A stretch of DNA of 49,228 nt from Mediterranea massiliensis (GTDB lineage: Bacteria; Bacteroidota; Bacteroidia; Bacteroidales; Bacteroidaceae), in NCBI GenBank assembly GCA_015060695.1, contig SUYA01000016.1, forward strand, positions 1 to 49,228, given 5' to 3'. Shown in pieces: positions 8,097 to 16,262 of the stretch. Position 1 is the stretch's first letter. Every line of letters starts with the position of its first letter. Made by a program: the position numbers and the translations under genes. Under the pieces are notes generated by a model. The model worked only from the letters and a program-made list of their open reading frames with translations. It ran no database searches and was not told where the DNA came from.

Positions 8097-9157
8097 TCTA
8101 AATCTCTGTTACTGATGTAGCCTCGCCACTTTGCTATCAGTGTCTCCATGTCGGCAGGCATCTCCGAGTCGAAGTGCAACTCCTTGCCGCTGACCGGATG
8201 GATGAATCCCAGCGTCTTGGCGTGCAAGGCTTGCCGGGGGCAGGTGTCGAAGCAATTGTTTACAAATTGTTTATATTTCGCAAAATGGGTTCCTTTCAAT
8301 ATCTCGTGGCCGCCATATCGTTCGTCGTTGAACAGGATGTGGCCGATGTGTTTCATGTGAACACGAATCTGATGGGTGCGGCCGGTTTCCAACACGCACT
8401 CAACCAACGTTACATACCCTAAACGCTCTAATACGCGGTAGTGGGTAACGGCGTGTTTGCCTTCGCCATCGGGCACTACAGCCATCTGCATACGGTCTTT
8501 GGGGTTGCGGGCAATGTCGCCCACTACGGTGCCTTCGTCTGCCTCTACGTTGCCCCACACCAAGGCTCGATAGCGTCGTTGGGTGGTTTTATGAAAAAAC
8601 TGGTTGCCCAAGTGTGTCTTGGCATCGGGTGTTTTGGCAATGACCAGTAACCCGGAGGTGTCCTTGTCGATGCGGTGAACCAGCCCTACGTGCGGGTCGT
8701 TGGCGTCGTAGTCGGGTACATCCTTCATGTGCCAAGCAATGGCGTTGACCAGCGTGCCGTGGTAGTTGCCGTGTCCGGGGTGTACCACCAATCCGGCCGG
8801 CTTGTTCACCACCATCAGGTATTGGTCTTCGTACACAATGTCGAGCGGTATGTCTTCGGGGATGATGTCGTTTTCATAGCGTGGACGATCCATCACGATG
8901 GTGATGACATCTTGCGGCTTCACTTTATAGCTGCTCTTTACGGCCTTGCCGTTGGCCATTACAAACCCCTGCTCGGCGGCTTTCTGTATGCGGTTTCGTG
9001 AGGCATTGGGCAAGCGGTCGAACAGGTATTTATCTACCCGCATCGGCTCTTGGCCTCTGTCCACCACTACGCGGAAGTGCTCGTACAGTTGCGCTTCGTC
9101 GCCCACCGGCTCCACCTCGTCCAGCTCGTCGTCTCTCAGTTCAAAATCTTCTGCCAT
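8093..9157 (-). CDS. rluD: RluA-family 23S rRNA pseudouridine synthase
   Basis: A 354-residue enzyme with an N-terminal S4 RNA-binding domain (about 39-85, MRVDKYLFDRLPNASRN) and the RluA catalytic domain. The catalytic aspartate is Asp164 in HRIDKDTSGLLV, and the TGRTHQIRVH motif is present. The open frame can be extended to a TTG at 9175, but that would overlap the PASTA gene; ATG 9157 starts 8 bp after its stop and is preferred. The S4 domain and length fit RluD, which modifies helix 69 of 23S rRNA, better than RluA or RluC, though the exact target cannot be read from sequence. The acidic first 25 residues are a lineage extension. Confidence 0.85.
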   Translation of the reverse strand: MAEDFELRDDELDEVEPVGDEAQLYEHFRVVVDRGQEPMRVDKYLFDRLPNASRNRIQKAAEQGFVMANGKAVKSSYKVKPQDVITIVMDRPRYENDIIPEDIPLDIVYEDQYLMVVNKPAGLVVHPGHGNYHGTLVNAIAWHMKDVPDYDANDPHVGLVHRIDKDTSGLLVIAKTPDAKTHLGNQFFHKTTQRRYRALVWGNVEADEGTVVGDIARNPKDRMQMAVVPDGEGKHAVTHYRVLERLGYVTLVECVLETGRTHQIRVHMKHIGHILFNDERYGGHEILKGTHFAKYKQFVNNCFDTCPRQALHAKTLGFIHPVSGKELHFDSEMPADMETLIAKWRGYISNRDLE

Positions 9158-9165
9158 ACGCGTTG

Positions 9166-9819
9166 TCAAAACCAAGATTCATCGGCTGCCGATTCTTCCG
9201 ACGGGTTTGTTGAACTTGCCATGCTTCCGGTGTCGTTGCTCAAGCTGTCGGCTTTCTGTTCCAACGCTCCACCATCGCCCACGGTGATGGTTAGGGTGGC
9301 ACCTACCGGTACTTTTTCGCCAATGGTCAGCATCCGCTCGTTGAACTTCACTCCATAGACCCAATCTTTTTCACCGGGGATAGTGTCGTGGGGGGTCAGG
9401 TTGAATCCGGCGGCCAGCAGGCGAGCTTCGGCTTGGCGCAGCGAGCTGTTGTCGGCTACGTCGGGCACGATGACCAGCGGTGTGCTCAGTGTATTGATAG
9501 TCAGGTAGATGAGGCGGCCTAACTTCACTTTCTGATTGGCGGCAGGACGTTGGTCGAGGATGCTGCCGGGTCTTTTTTCCTTGACGTAGGTAGAGTCGGA
9601 TATGGCACATTCCAATCCGTTGGAAGCAAATACTTTGGCAGCTTCGGCTACATCCATGCCTGTTACATCGGGCACTAAGATGGCTTCACCGTGGCGGGTG
9701 TAGTTATCCAACCCTTTCAGGGTAGCAAATAGCAGGATGACCACTACAGCTGCCATGGCCAGCAAGTTACCCCAGAAGTAGCGGTTGCTGCGGAATGAAA
9801 AAAACTCTTTTATTGTCAT
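9166..9819 (-). CDS. PASTA domain membrane protein
   Basis: A 217-residue protein with a short cytoplasmic N terminus, one transmembrane helix (about 14-34), then two PASTA domains (about 45-110, starting ILVPDVTGM, and about 113-180, starting VIVPDVADNSS). A Ser/Asn-rich tail follows. PASTA domains bind muropeptide or beta-lactam-like ligands in other families, but here there is no kinase or transpeptidase domain attached. It heads the operon leading into rluD and ddl, so a role in cell-wall sensing or scaffolding is a reasonable inference. A TATCTTTG -7 box lies 30 bp upstream. Confidence 0.85.
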   Translation of the reverse strand: MTIKEFFSFRSNRYFWGNLLAMAAVVVILLFATLKGLDNYTRHGEAILVPDVTGMDVAEAAKVFASNGLECAISDSTYVKEKRPGSILDQRPAANQKVKLGRLIYLTINTLSTPLVIVPDVADNSSLRQAEARLLAAGFNLTPHDTIPGEKDWVYGVKFNERMLTIGEKVPVGATLTITVGDGGALEQKADSLSNDTGSMASSTNPSEESAADESWF

Positions 9820-9849
9820 AACTTTCGTTGTTCGGTTTGCATTTCAGGG

Positions 9850-9857
9850 CAAAGATA
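9850..9857 (-). promoter_or_regulatory. -7 box for the PASTA-rluD-ddl operon
   Basis: The minus strand reads TATCTTTG, the preferred form of the Bacteroides -7 element, 31 bp before the PASTA start codon. No clear TTTG is found 19-20 nt upstream of it. Confidence 0.5.
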
Positions 9858-9962
9858 GCAATAATTTCATTTGGTTGTACGAATTGCAGCGTATTTGTAC
9901 CTGTCGGTCCATATTTGCTGCATGGGTTCGCTTCCGGTTCGCTTCTTGGTCGCTCCTCGCAC

Positions 9963-10130
9963 GCTACGTGTACGCACGCTGCTCGGTCGTTCTTCGGTCG
10001 TTGTTCGGTGTTTGTTCGCTCTCTATAGGACCGAAGAACGACCGAAGAAACACCGAAGAAACACCGAAGCGGGACCGAACCAGAAGCGAGCCAAGTACGG
10101 CCGAGAAGCGAAGCGGGTTCTCGGTGGCCC
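9963..10130. repeat. Inverted repeat of 11-bp units, copy 1
   Basis: Two arms face each other around a centre CTCTATAGG (about 10020-10029). The right arm is a series of 11-bp units of the form (G/C)ACCGAA(G/C)AA(A/C), starting at 10029; the left arm contains the complement (TTCTTCGGTCG, TTGTTCGGTG). A second copy with the same centre and the same flank CTACGTGTACGC lies at 35252-35413. Both strands stay open because the units lack stop codons, so apparent reading frames here are not evidence of genes. It lies upstream of the PASTA operon promoter. Confidence 0.85.
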
Positions 10131-10188
10131 CTTGAGGATAGCGTGGCCTTTGCTCTCCTCGCGAGACGTGCAAATATATAACACCACC

Positions 10189-10223
10189 CTTCGGTTTTAG
10201 GTACTCGGAAACCGAAGTTTTTT
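10189..10223 (+). terminator. Hairpin with T-tract
   Basis: The 9-bp stem CTTCGGTTT/AAACCGAAG (10189-10197 and 10209-10217) with an 11-nt loop is followed by six T residues on the plus strand. It has the form of an intrinsic terminator, but no plus-strand gene ends nearby; it might end a transcript crossing the inverted repeat at 9963-10130. Confidence 0.5.
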
Positions 10224-10398
10224 CAAAATTAACAGTTGGTAACATTGCAATTCGCTGTGTGTCAGCTGAATAGAAAATGAATAAAAGTAGTGTTGCTTGT
10301 TTTGTAAAAATGTTGGAAAAACGGTGTAATTATTTTACATAATTCCTATTTTATGTAGGGTGGTTTGTAAGGATATAAAAACAATGTTTTGTGGTTTC

Positions 10399-11455
10399 AA
10401 CTCCCTCCCCCCTATAAATTAGCTAACGCTCAAAACATCTTATACTTTTTTCATTAAAGTATAGTGGAGGAGAGTTTTTTATTCCTCTCCTGTTTACAGG
10501 GGAGGGGGACCGCTTTGCGGTGGAGGAGTTTGAATACCATTGCTTGTATTTTTAACTCCCTCCCCCCTTCGGGGTACTCCCTCACTATTCATTAATGTAA
10601 GAATCAAAGCTGTTTTTGAGCGTCAGCTAATAAACAGAGGGAGAGTTTCGTTTCTTTATTCCTCTCCTGTTTACAGGGGAGGGGGACCGCTTTGCGGTGG
10701 AAGAGTTTGAATACCATTGCTTGTGTTTTCAACTCCCTCCCCCCTTCGGGGTACTCCCCCTATAAATAGGAGGAGAGTTTTTCTTATATTCCTCTCCTAT
10801 TTATAGGGGAGGGGGACCGCTTGCGGTGGAGGAGTTTGAATACCATTGCTTGTGTTTTTTAACTCCCTCCCCCCTTCGGGGTACTCCCCCTATAAATAGG
10901 AGGAGAGTTTTTCTTATATTCCTCTCCTGTTTACAGGGGAGGGGGACCGCTTTGCGGTGGAGGAGTTTGAATACCATTGCTTTGTGTTTTTAACTCCCTC
11001 CCCCCTTCGGGGTACTCCCTCACTATTCATTAGTGTAATAATCAAAGCTGTTTTTGAGCGTCAGCTAATAAACAGAGGGAGAGTTTTTCTTATATTCCTC
11101 TCCTATTTATAGGGGAGGGGGACCGCTTGCGGTGGAGGAGTTTGAATACCATTGCTTGTGTTTTCAACTCCCTCCCCCTATAAATTAGCTAACGCTCAAA
11201 ACATCTTATATTTTTTCATTAAAGTATAGTGGAGGAGAGTTTTTCTTATATTCCTCTCCTGTTTACAGGGGAGGGGGACCGCTTGCGGTGGAGGAGTTTG
11301 AATACCATTGCTTTGTGTTTTCAACTCCCTCCCCCCTTCGGGGTACTCCCTCTATAAACAGAGGGAGAGTTTCGTTTCCTTATTCCTCCTCTGTTTATTA
11401 GCTTCGCTCAAAACCTCTTATACTTTTTTCATTAAAGTATAGTGGAGAAGAGTTC
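10399..11455. repeat. Tandem array of near-palindromic elements
   Basis: About 1.06 kb without genes made of a repeated module. Each full module has a left arm (AACTCCCTCCCCCC, TTCGGGG, TACTCCC), a variable core, a spacer (GAGAGTTTTTCTTATATT), and a right arm (CCTCTCC, core, GGGGAGGGGGACCGC, TTGCGGTGGAGGAGTT) that is roughly the reverse complement of the left. Modules are joined by a linker TTTGAATACCATTGCTTG; GAATACCAT occurs at 10532, 10709, 10838, 10969, 11144 and 11300, giving steps of 177, 129, 131, 175 and 156 bp. Length differs because the core is either short (CTATAAATAGG) or long (about 57 bp). The long core occurs in both orientations. No reading frame or transposase is present. Confidence 0.9.
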
Positions 11456-11518
11456 TCATTCTTTTTTATCCTTCGCTTCCATAACTGCATCCTTATTTGC
11501 TGTATGGATAAAATAAAG

Positions 11519-11556
11519 CTACCCTTCTTTCCTGTGTGAGCAGGATAGAAGGGTAG
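11519..11556 (-). terminator. Terminator of the GH106-like/GH28 gene
   Basis: A 16-bp stem with one mismatch (11519-11534 paired with 11541-11556, six-base loop TGTGAG). On the minus strand it is followed by CTTTATTTTAT. It lies 70 bp after the stop codon of the large glycosidase gene. Confidence 0.8.
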
Positions 11557-11625
11557 TTATGTAATGATTTGTTTCAGTATGATATATAGACTGCGGTAAC
11601 TGTTTTTATGACAAAAGCGATGTTG

Positions 11626-14600
11626 TTACTTAGCCGGGAGATTCTGTTCTTTCCTTTCGGGGCGTTTATATATTTTCTCCCCTTGGGCAACTTCCAAGAT
11701 GAGACCATCGAAGTTGACGTTGTCGGCATTTGCTATGCTTAGACCACGCTCGGCTTTGATGTGTACATTCTCGAAAGAGAAAGCATCGGCAGCAAAGGGA
11801 GCATCCTTGAATCCATGTATTTGTCCCACACTTTTAGCCTCTCCTTTGATGTTTTTCAGGCGGATGTTGCGCAGCAAGGTCAGCTTCTCGGCAGCCGGGA
11901 GTAGTGGGGGCACCATGCGCCACTCCATATTTACTTCGAGGATGGTGCGGGCACCGGTGATGTGGATGTCTTCGAAGGTGATATTCTCTACAACGCCCCC
12001 TCGGCTGGGTTGGCTTTTGAAGCGGATGGGGCTCCAATTTTCGTTGTCCATGATGCATTTGCGGATGGTGACGTTGCGGATGCAACCGCTTATTTCGCTA
12101 CCCAGTGCTACACCACCGTGGCCATAGGCAAAGTGGCAGTTTTCGATAAGGATGTTTTCGCTGGGGCGTGCCACACGGCGGCCGTCGTAATCTTTACCGG
12201 ACTTGATGGAGATGCAGTCGTCGTGAACGTCGATGCGTACATTGTTGACATAGACATCGCTGGAGGAATCGATGTCGATACCGTCGGAACTGGGGATGTA
12301 TTCCAATGCGCGAATGTCACTACCCTCTACCTTGAAGCCGTCGGTATAGAGGATGTGCAGGCACCAAGATGCTTGGTTGACGAGCTTCAGACCGGAAACT
12401 TCGCCGCCGGGGCAGTTGGTGAAGCAGAGCATACGTGGACGGCCAGTGGTGCCAAAGGGTATTTTGCTCCACTCTACCCCCTTGCCGTCGATGGTTCCGT
12501 TGCCGCTGAGCTTCACGCCGTCGGAGTTGTTGAAGTTGAGGAACGCACAACGCCACGGACGCTCGACGCCTTCGAAGCGAGTCTTGATGACCGGGAAATC
12601 GTCGGGGTTGACAGTGCTGGTCAGGGTAGCACCTTCTTCTAAATGGAGGTTGACACCGCGTGGGAAGAACAGTGCGCCGCTTTGGTAGTTGCCGGCAGGT
12701 ACGATAACGGTACCACCACCGTTTTGTTGAGCTTGATTGATGATGGATTGAATCTGTTGGGTAACGATGCTGCCATCTCCCTGTACGCCCAATGCTTGAA
12801 GATTATACTGCTTGTTGCTTGGGGTAATGGTGATGATTTTACTCTCCCAAGGAGCCAATTTGAAGGTGAGTTGGGTAAGGTCGTTGGCTACTTTGAACGG
12901 TATTTCCTTGACTGAACCATCGTTGGCATTCCATTCCTTCACGATACCGACCTTATCGAAAGAGGCTGTGAATGTGGCCTCTTTTTCGCCTTCGTTGAAG
13001 AGGAAGTAGAGGTCTCCGTCGGGCATCACCCGTCGGGTGTAACGAATAAAGTCGGTGGGTTGTGGGGTAGGAGCTGCTTGTTGTCGTTGGCCTTGACGGC
13101 GTGCAGGTGCTTGTATGGTTTTGTGGATGCTCATCTCGGCCTTGGGCATGGCGGCATTGACTTTAGCCGTCCAGGTCAGTGAGGGTTCGTAGTAGGCATC
13201 GGGCATGTCGGGTACGGGCATCGGGTTGGTGAAACTCTTGCCAACCAGCATGGTGGGTTTGCGTCCCCAGAAAAGCACTTTGCCTCCTCGTTGTTCGAAG
13301 GCTTCAATCTTGTTCCAAGCATCGGCAGAGATTACGTCGGCCAAGGGGATAATCAGGGTGTGGTAGCGTTGGCCACTCATGTTTTCCAGATAGCCGGGGC
13401 CTACGGTTAGGGCTTCGTTGAAGGCATCGTCGTTGAGGTAGTCGAAGTCTTTTTGTTGCTTCAGCAATTCTTGGGTTAGGGTTACCAAGTCGTTGTAGAC
13501 GGTGTTGTTGCCCAACCAGAGTGAAGAGGTGGGGTAGTACATGGCTATTCTGGCTCCCGGTTTGCCGAGCGACATCAGGTAGGTGGCACGATTGGTATAT
13601 TCGTTCAGTCCCTTCATAGCAGGGTCGCTCATCCAGTTCGGGTATTTTGAGCCGGCCATCCAGAACATGAATTCGAAGAAGTTGATGCCACGTACAATTT
13701 GATGATCGACAACATACTTGGCTTGAGGAATGGTGGGGGGAATGTTGTAGGCAGCAAAACTTTCGCTGAAGGAGCGAGGCTTGCCATAGGTGTGGGCTAC
13801 CGAGGAGGCCAATTTGGGGAAGTCGTTGATGGTTTCAGGCCATATTTGGTTCCAGATGGCATCGACACCGGGAATTTGTACACGACTGAGGTTGCGGAAG
13901 AAGTCGCCTTCGGCTCTGACGCAAACAGGCATGTTGTGTTCGTTGTTCAGGTGGGTGATGTGTGCCAACCCGTTGGCTTCGCACCAATCGGCTTGTTGCT
14001 GGAAGAAGTGGGTGGCAAACAGTTGAGACCATACATCCCAGTAGTCGGCCTTTACTCGTTGCTCTTGGGCGGTGAGGTTGCGGGTGAAGAAAGCAGCGAG
14101 GTAGGGAGAGGGGTCGTATCCTTTGAGCTTCTTGAACTCGTTGATGATGGTCGGGGTCCAAGGAGTGTGGGCATAGTCGGGTTCGTCGCCACGGAATCCT
14201 AAGACAGTAGTTCCTAAGTCATCGCCCAAATATTTCTTGTATTGTTCGTGGGTCCAGTCTATGAATTGGCGGACGGCAACCGGATTCAGGTAGTCGCACA
14301 ACGAGTTGGTGGCATCCTTACCTCCGGTGGGGTTGTTTACGGCACGGGTGACAGCGGTGCGAAATTCCGGTCGGATGAGCAGGATGTCCCATTCGTCGAG
14401 GCCGGCATTGAAGTGGATTTTACCATCGGTAATTGAGACGGTGCGATTGGGTGCCCCTGACTTGCTGACGGCAACGGCACTGATGACATCGGCCGGAATT
14501 TCTTGTCCGTTGAGGATGGCGGCACGTTCTACCTTGATGGTGTCGCACACCACAATGGCTTGCATCCGCAAGTCGGGACGTTCTTTCGAGAATTTGCCAC

Positions 14601-14985
14601 CGGCAAAGCCGCTGGGATATTTCCCCTCGTCGATGAGCCACACCTTGAGTCCTCGCTTTTTGGCCTCTTGTACACCGGTGCGGATGGCTTTGAACCATTT
14701 GTCGGATAGGTATTCATAGGGTAGCTTATAGCCGGCTTCGAAGATAACCGAACGGAAGCCTTTACTCTTGATGGAGTCTAAGTCTCTTTGGATGGTTTTC
14801 TTGTCCATCGGGCCTTCCCATCCCCAAATGACATGGTTGGCAAACTCGATGGGTGGCAGTTGGAACCGGCTTTCGGCTTCGGAAAGCGGTGTCTGATGGA
14901 TTTTTTCCCAAGACTTGGTTTGGGCGGAAATGCTGAGTGAGATTGACATCAACAGCATTGAGCAAGTAATAAAAAGATTTTTCAT
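11626..14985 (-). CDS. Two-domain glycosidase: GH106-like plus GH28
   Basis: An 1119-residue exported protein (signal peptide about 1-22, ending SISAQT). Residues about 30-650 form a large TIM-barrel-type glycosidase region resembling GH106 alpha-L-rhamnosidase-like proteins (IEFANHVIWGWEGPMD, WLIDEGKYPSGFAGG, VLGFRGDEPDY). A Gln/Pro-rich linker and beta domain follow. Residues about 728-1100 are a GH28 parallel beta-helix with SSDGIDID (about 900), DDCISIKSG (about 920), GHGGVALGSE (about 954) and RFKSQ, which match the catalytic motifs of polygalacturonase and rhamnogalacturonase families. Rhamnose plus galacturonic acid linkages suggest pectin (rhamnogalacturonan-type) as substrate; this is inference. 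No SusC/SusD pair or regulator is adjacent. GH106 assignment is less sure than GH28. Confidence 0.8.
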   Translation of the reverse strand: MKNLFITCSMLLMSISLSISAQTKSWEKIHQTPLSEAESRFQLPPIEFANHVIWGWEGPMDKKTIQRDLDSIKSKGFRSVIFEAGYKLPYEYLSDKWFKAIRTGVQEAKKRGLKVWLIDEGKYPSGFAGGKFSKERPDLRMQAIVVCDTIKVERAAILNGQEIPADVISAVAVSKSGAPNRTVSITDGKIHFNAGLDEWDILLIRPEFRTAVTRAVNNPTGGKDATNSLCDYLNPVAVRQFIDWTHEQYKKYLGDDLGTTVLGFRGDEPDYAHTPWTPTIINEFKKLKGYDPSPYLAAFFTRNLTAQEQRVKADYWDVWSQLFATHFFQQQADWCEANGLAHITHLNNEHNMPVCVRAEGDFFRNLSRVQIPGVDAIWNQIWPETINDFPKLASSVAHTYGKPRSFSESFAAYNIPPTIPQAKYVVDHQIVRGINFFEFMFWMAGSKYPNWMSDPAMKGLNEYTNRATYLMSLGKPGARIAMYYPTSSLWLGNNTVYNDLVTLTQELLKQQKDFDYLNDDAFNEALTVGPGYLENMSGQRYHTLIIPLADVISADAWNKIEAFEQRGGKVLFWGRKPTMLVGKSFTNPMPVPDMPDAYYEPSLTWTAKVNAAMPKAEMSIHKTIQAPARRQGQRQQAAPTPQPTDFIRYTRRVMPDGDLYFLFNEGEKEATFTASFDKVGIVKEWNANDGSVKEIPFKVANDLTQLTFKLAPWESKIITITPSNKQYNLQALGVQGDGSIVTQQIQSIINQAQQNGGGTVIVPAGNYQSGALFFPRGVNLHLEEGATLTSTVNPDDFPVIKTRFEGVERPWRCAFLNFNNSDGVKLSGNGTIDGKGVEWSKIPFGTTGRPRMLCFTNCPGGEVSGLKLVNQASWCLHILYTDGFKVEGSDIRALEYIPSSDGIDIDSSSDVYVNNVRIDVHDDCISIKSGKDYDGRRVARPSENILIENCHFAYGHGGVALGSEISGCIRNVTIRKCIMDNENWSPIRFKSQPSRGGVVENITFEDIHITGARTILEVNMEWRMVPPLLPAAEKLTLLRNIRLKNIKGEAKSVGQIHGFKDAPFAADAFSFENVHIKAERGLSIANADNVNFDGLILEVAQGEKIYKRPERKEQNLPAK

Positions 14986-15081
14986 GATAGTTTGTTTAAT
15001 ATGGTTTATAGGAATATTGTCTTTTGTTTTTGCAAAAATAGGAAAAAAGTCGTATGTCTGTGGAAAATTATGATAAAAAGA

Positions 15082-15114
15082 AAAGCCGCAAAGGATTTTT
15101 TCCTTTGCGGCTTT
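15082..15114 (-). terminator. rpmH terminator
   Basis: A perfect 14-bp stem (15082-15095 with 15101-15114) and 5-nt loop, with CTTTTTATC after it on the minus strand, 29 bp past the rpmH stop codon. The plus strand also has a pyrimidine-rich flank (CTTATTTTG), so it may act in both directions. Confidence 0.85.
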
Positions 15115-15142
15115 CTTATTTTGATTACAAATAAGCGATGGC

Positions 15143-15304
15143 TTAAGCCTTTACGCCGTTGTATTCGTCAGAAACAGTAAGTTTCTTTCTGCCCTTTGCG
15201 CGACGTGCAGCCAATACTTTACGGCCGTTTGCTGTAGCCATTCTTTCACGGAAACCGTGCTTGTTTTTTCTCTTTCTGTTAGAGGGTTGATAAGTTCTTT
15301 TCAT
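15143..15304 (-). CDS. rpmH: 50S ribosomal protein L34
   Basis: A 53-residue protein starting [18 protein letters not shown] and containing [20 protein letters not shown], the complete L34 signature. L34 is normally 44-46 residues; the extra C-terminal residues ([13 protein letters not shown]) are the longer Bacteroidetes form. It is a structural protein of the large ribosomal subunit. It is too short for many ORF callers. It has its own two-box promoter at 15350-15381 and a strong terminator at 15082-15114, so it is a single-gene unit, back-to-back with efp. Confidence 0.97.
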   Translation of the reverse strand: MKRTYQPSNRKRKNKHGFRERMATANGRKVLAARRAKGRKKLTVSDEYNGVKA

Positions 15305-15349
15305 CTTTCTATCTTTGTTTTATGTTATTATTCTCACGAATTCGGGCTG

Positions 15350-15381
15350 CAAAAATAGATACTTTTTTTAAATAAACCAAA
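15350..15381 (-). promoter_or_regulatory. rpmH promoter
   Basis: On the minus strand TTTG (15381-15378), 20 nt, then TATTTTTG (15357-15350): a full match to the Bacteroides consensus. Transcription would begin about 40 bp before the rpmH start. Confidence 0.8.
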
Positions 15382-15407
15382 CGATAACTCATTTTCTCCC
15401 AAAACTT

Positions 15408-15439
15408 TTTGCGTTTTTTACCGATTTCCATTACTTTTG
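15408..15439 (+). promoter_or_regulatory. efp promoter
   Basis: TTTG at 15408-15411 and TACTTTTG at 15432-15439 with a 20-nt spacer. The rpmH and efp promoters are divergent and separated by 26 bp, so both could respond to one bound factor. Confidence 0.8.
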
Positions 15440-15501
15440 CACCCGCAAATCGACCAAAAGGGGATAAATATAACCATAAAATAATATAAAGAACATTTAG
15501 T

Positions 15502-16068
15502 ATGATTAATGCTCAAGACATTAAAATCGGAACTTGCATCCGCATGGATGGCAAGCTCTATTTCTGTATCGACTTCCTGCATGTAAAGCCGGGAAAGGGT
15601 AACACATTTATGCGTACAAAGCTGAAAGACGTGGTAAACGGTTATGTATTGGAACGTCGTTTCAACATTGGTGAAAAGCTGGAAGATGTACGTGTGGAGC
15701 GTCGTCCTCACCAATATTTGTATAAAGAGGGTGATGACTTCTTGTTCATGAATCAAGAAACATTTGACCAAATTCCCATTGCTCACGATTTGATTAATGG
15801 TGTTGACTTCTTGCTGGAAGGTATGGTAGTGGATGTGGTTTCTGACGCTTCTACCGAAACAGTGCTGTATGCCGATATGCCTATCAAGGTTCAAATGAAG
15901 ATTACTTATACTGAACCGGGCTTGAAGGGCGATACTGCTACCAATACATTGAAGCCGGCTACTGTAGAGAGCGGTGCTACGGTTCGTGTTCCGTTGTTTA
16001 TCAACGAGGGCGATACCATTGAAATAGATACTCGCGACGGCTCTTACGTAGGTCGTGTTAAGGCATAA
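15502..16068 (+). CDS. efp: Elongation factor P
   Basis: A 188-residue translation factor that rescues ribosomes stalled at polyproline. Three beta domains are present: an N-terminal KOW-like domain with the tip loop KPGKGNTF (Lys32 at the tip), an OB domain (about 66-125) and a C-terminal OB domain ending IEIDTRDGSYVGR. Length and motifs are standard. The tip lysine is present but no modification enzyme (EpmA/EarP) is in the window. It is monocistronic, with a promoter at 15408 and a terminator at 16114. Confidence 0.97.
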   Translation: MINAQDIKIGTCIRMDGKLYFCIDFLHVKPGKGNTFMRTKLKDVVNGYVLERRFNIGEKLEDVRVERRPHQYLYKEGDDFLFMNQETFDQIPIAHDLINGVDFLLEGMVVDVVSDASTETVLYADMPIKVQMKITYTEPGLKGDTATNTLKPATVESGATVRVPLFINEGDTIEIDTRDGSYVGRVKA

Positions 16069-16113
16069 TTCTTTTTGGCGATAGACGCTGACTAAGGAAT
16101 AAAAGAAAAAATG

Positions 16114-16146
16114 ACTTTCCATTCGTACTGGTTGCGGATGGAAAGT
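16114..16146 (+). terminator. efp terminator
   Basis: The stem ACTTTCCAT/ATGGAAAGT (16114-16122 and 16138-16146) is followed by a run of T residues, 46 bp after the efp stop. Confidence 0.8.
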
Positions 16147-16262
16147 TTTTTTATGCTTGTAGGAGGATTGGGTGTTGTGGCATTTGAGAATTGCTTTCGG
16201 GCATGTTTTGAACAAACAGAGTGGTTGATTGTTGTATTTGAGAAACCAAAACTTATGATAAT

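Noticed and set aside
7188..8120. A 310-codon plus-strand frame opposite ddl
   Set aside because: It is the antisense of a clear ATP-grasp ligase, with no domain of its own; long antisense frames are common in this codon usage.
9158..9175. TTG start extending the rluD-type protein by six residues
   Set aside because: It would overlap the PASTA gene, and the added residues are not part of the family. ATG 9157 is preferred.
9964..10245. A minus-strand reading frame through repeat copy 1, similar to one at 35246-35464 (both contain RFGV.SVF.RS)
   Set aside because: The similarity comes from translating the 11-bp repeat units, which lack stop codons in several frames. There is no start context, domain or conserved sequence outside the repeats.
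10399..11455. Possible CRISPR array
   Set aside because: Units are 129-177 bp, nearly palindromic, and the intervals are the same linker or core sequences rather than unique spacers. No cas gene is present.
11962..12642. A 226-codon plus-strand frame opposite the GH28 region
   Set aside because: Antisense to a domain with full catalytic motifs; no independent signal of coding.
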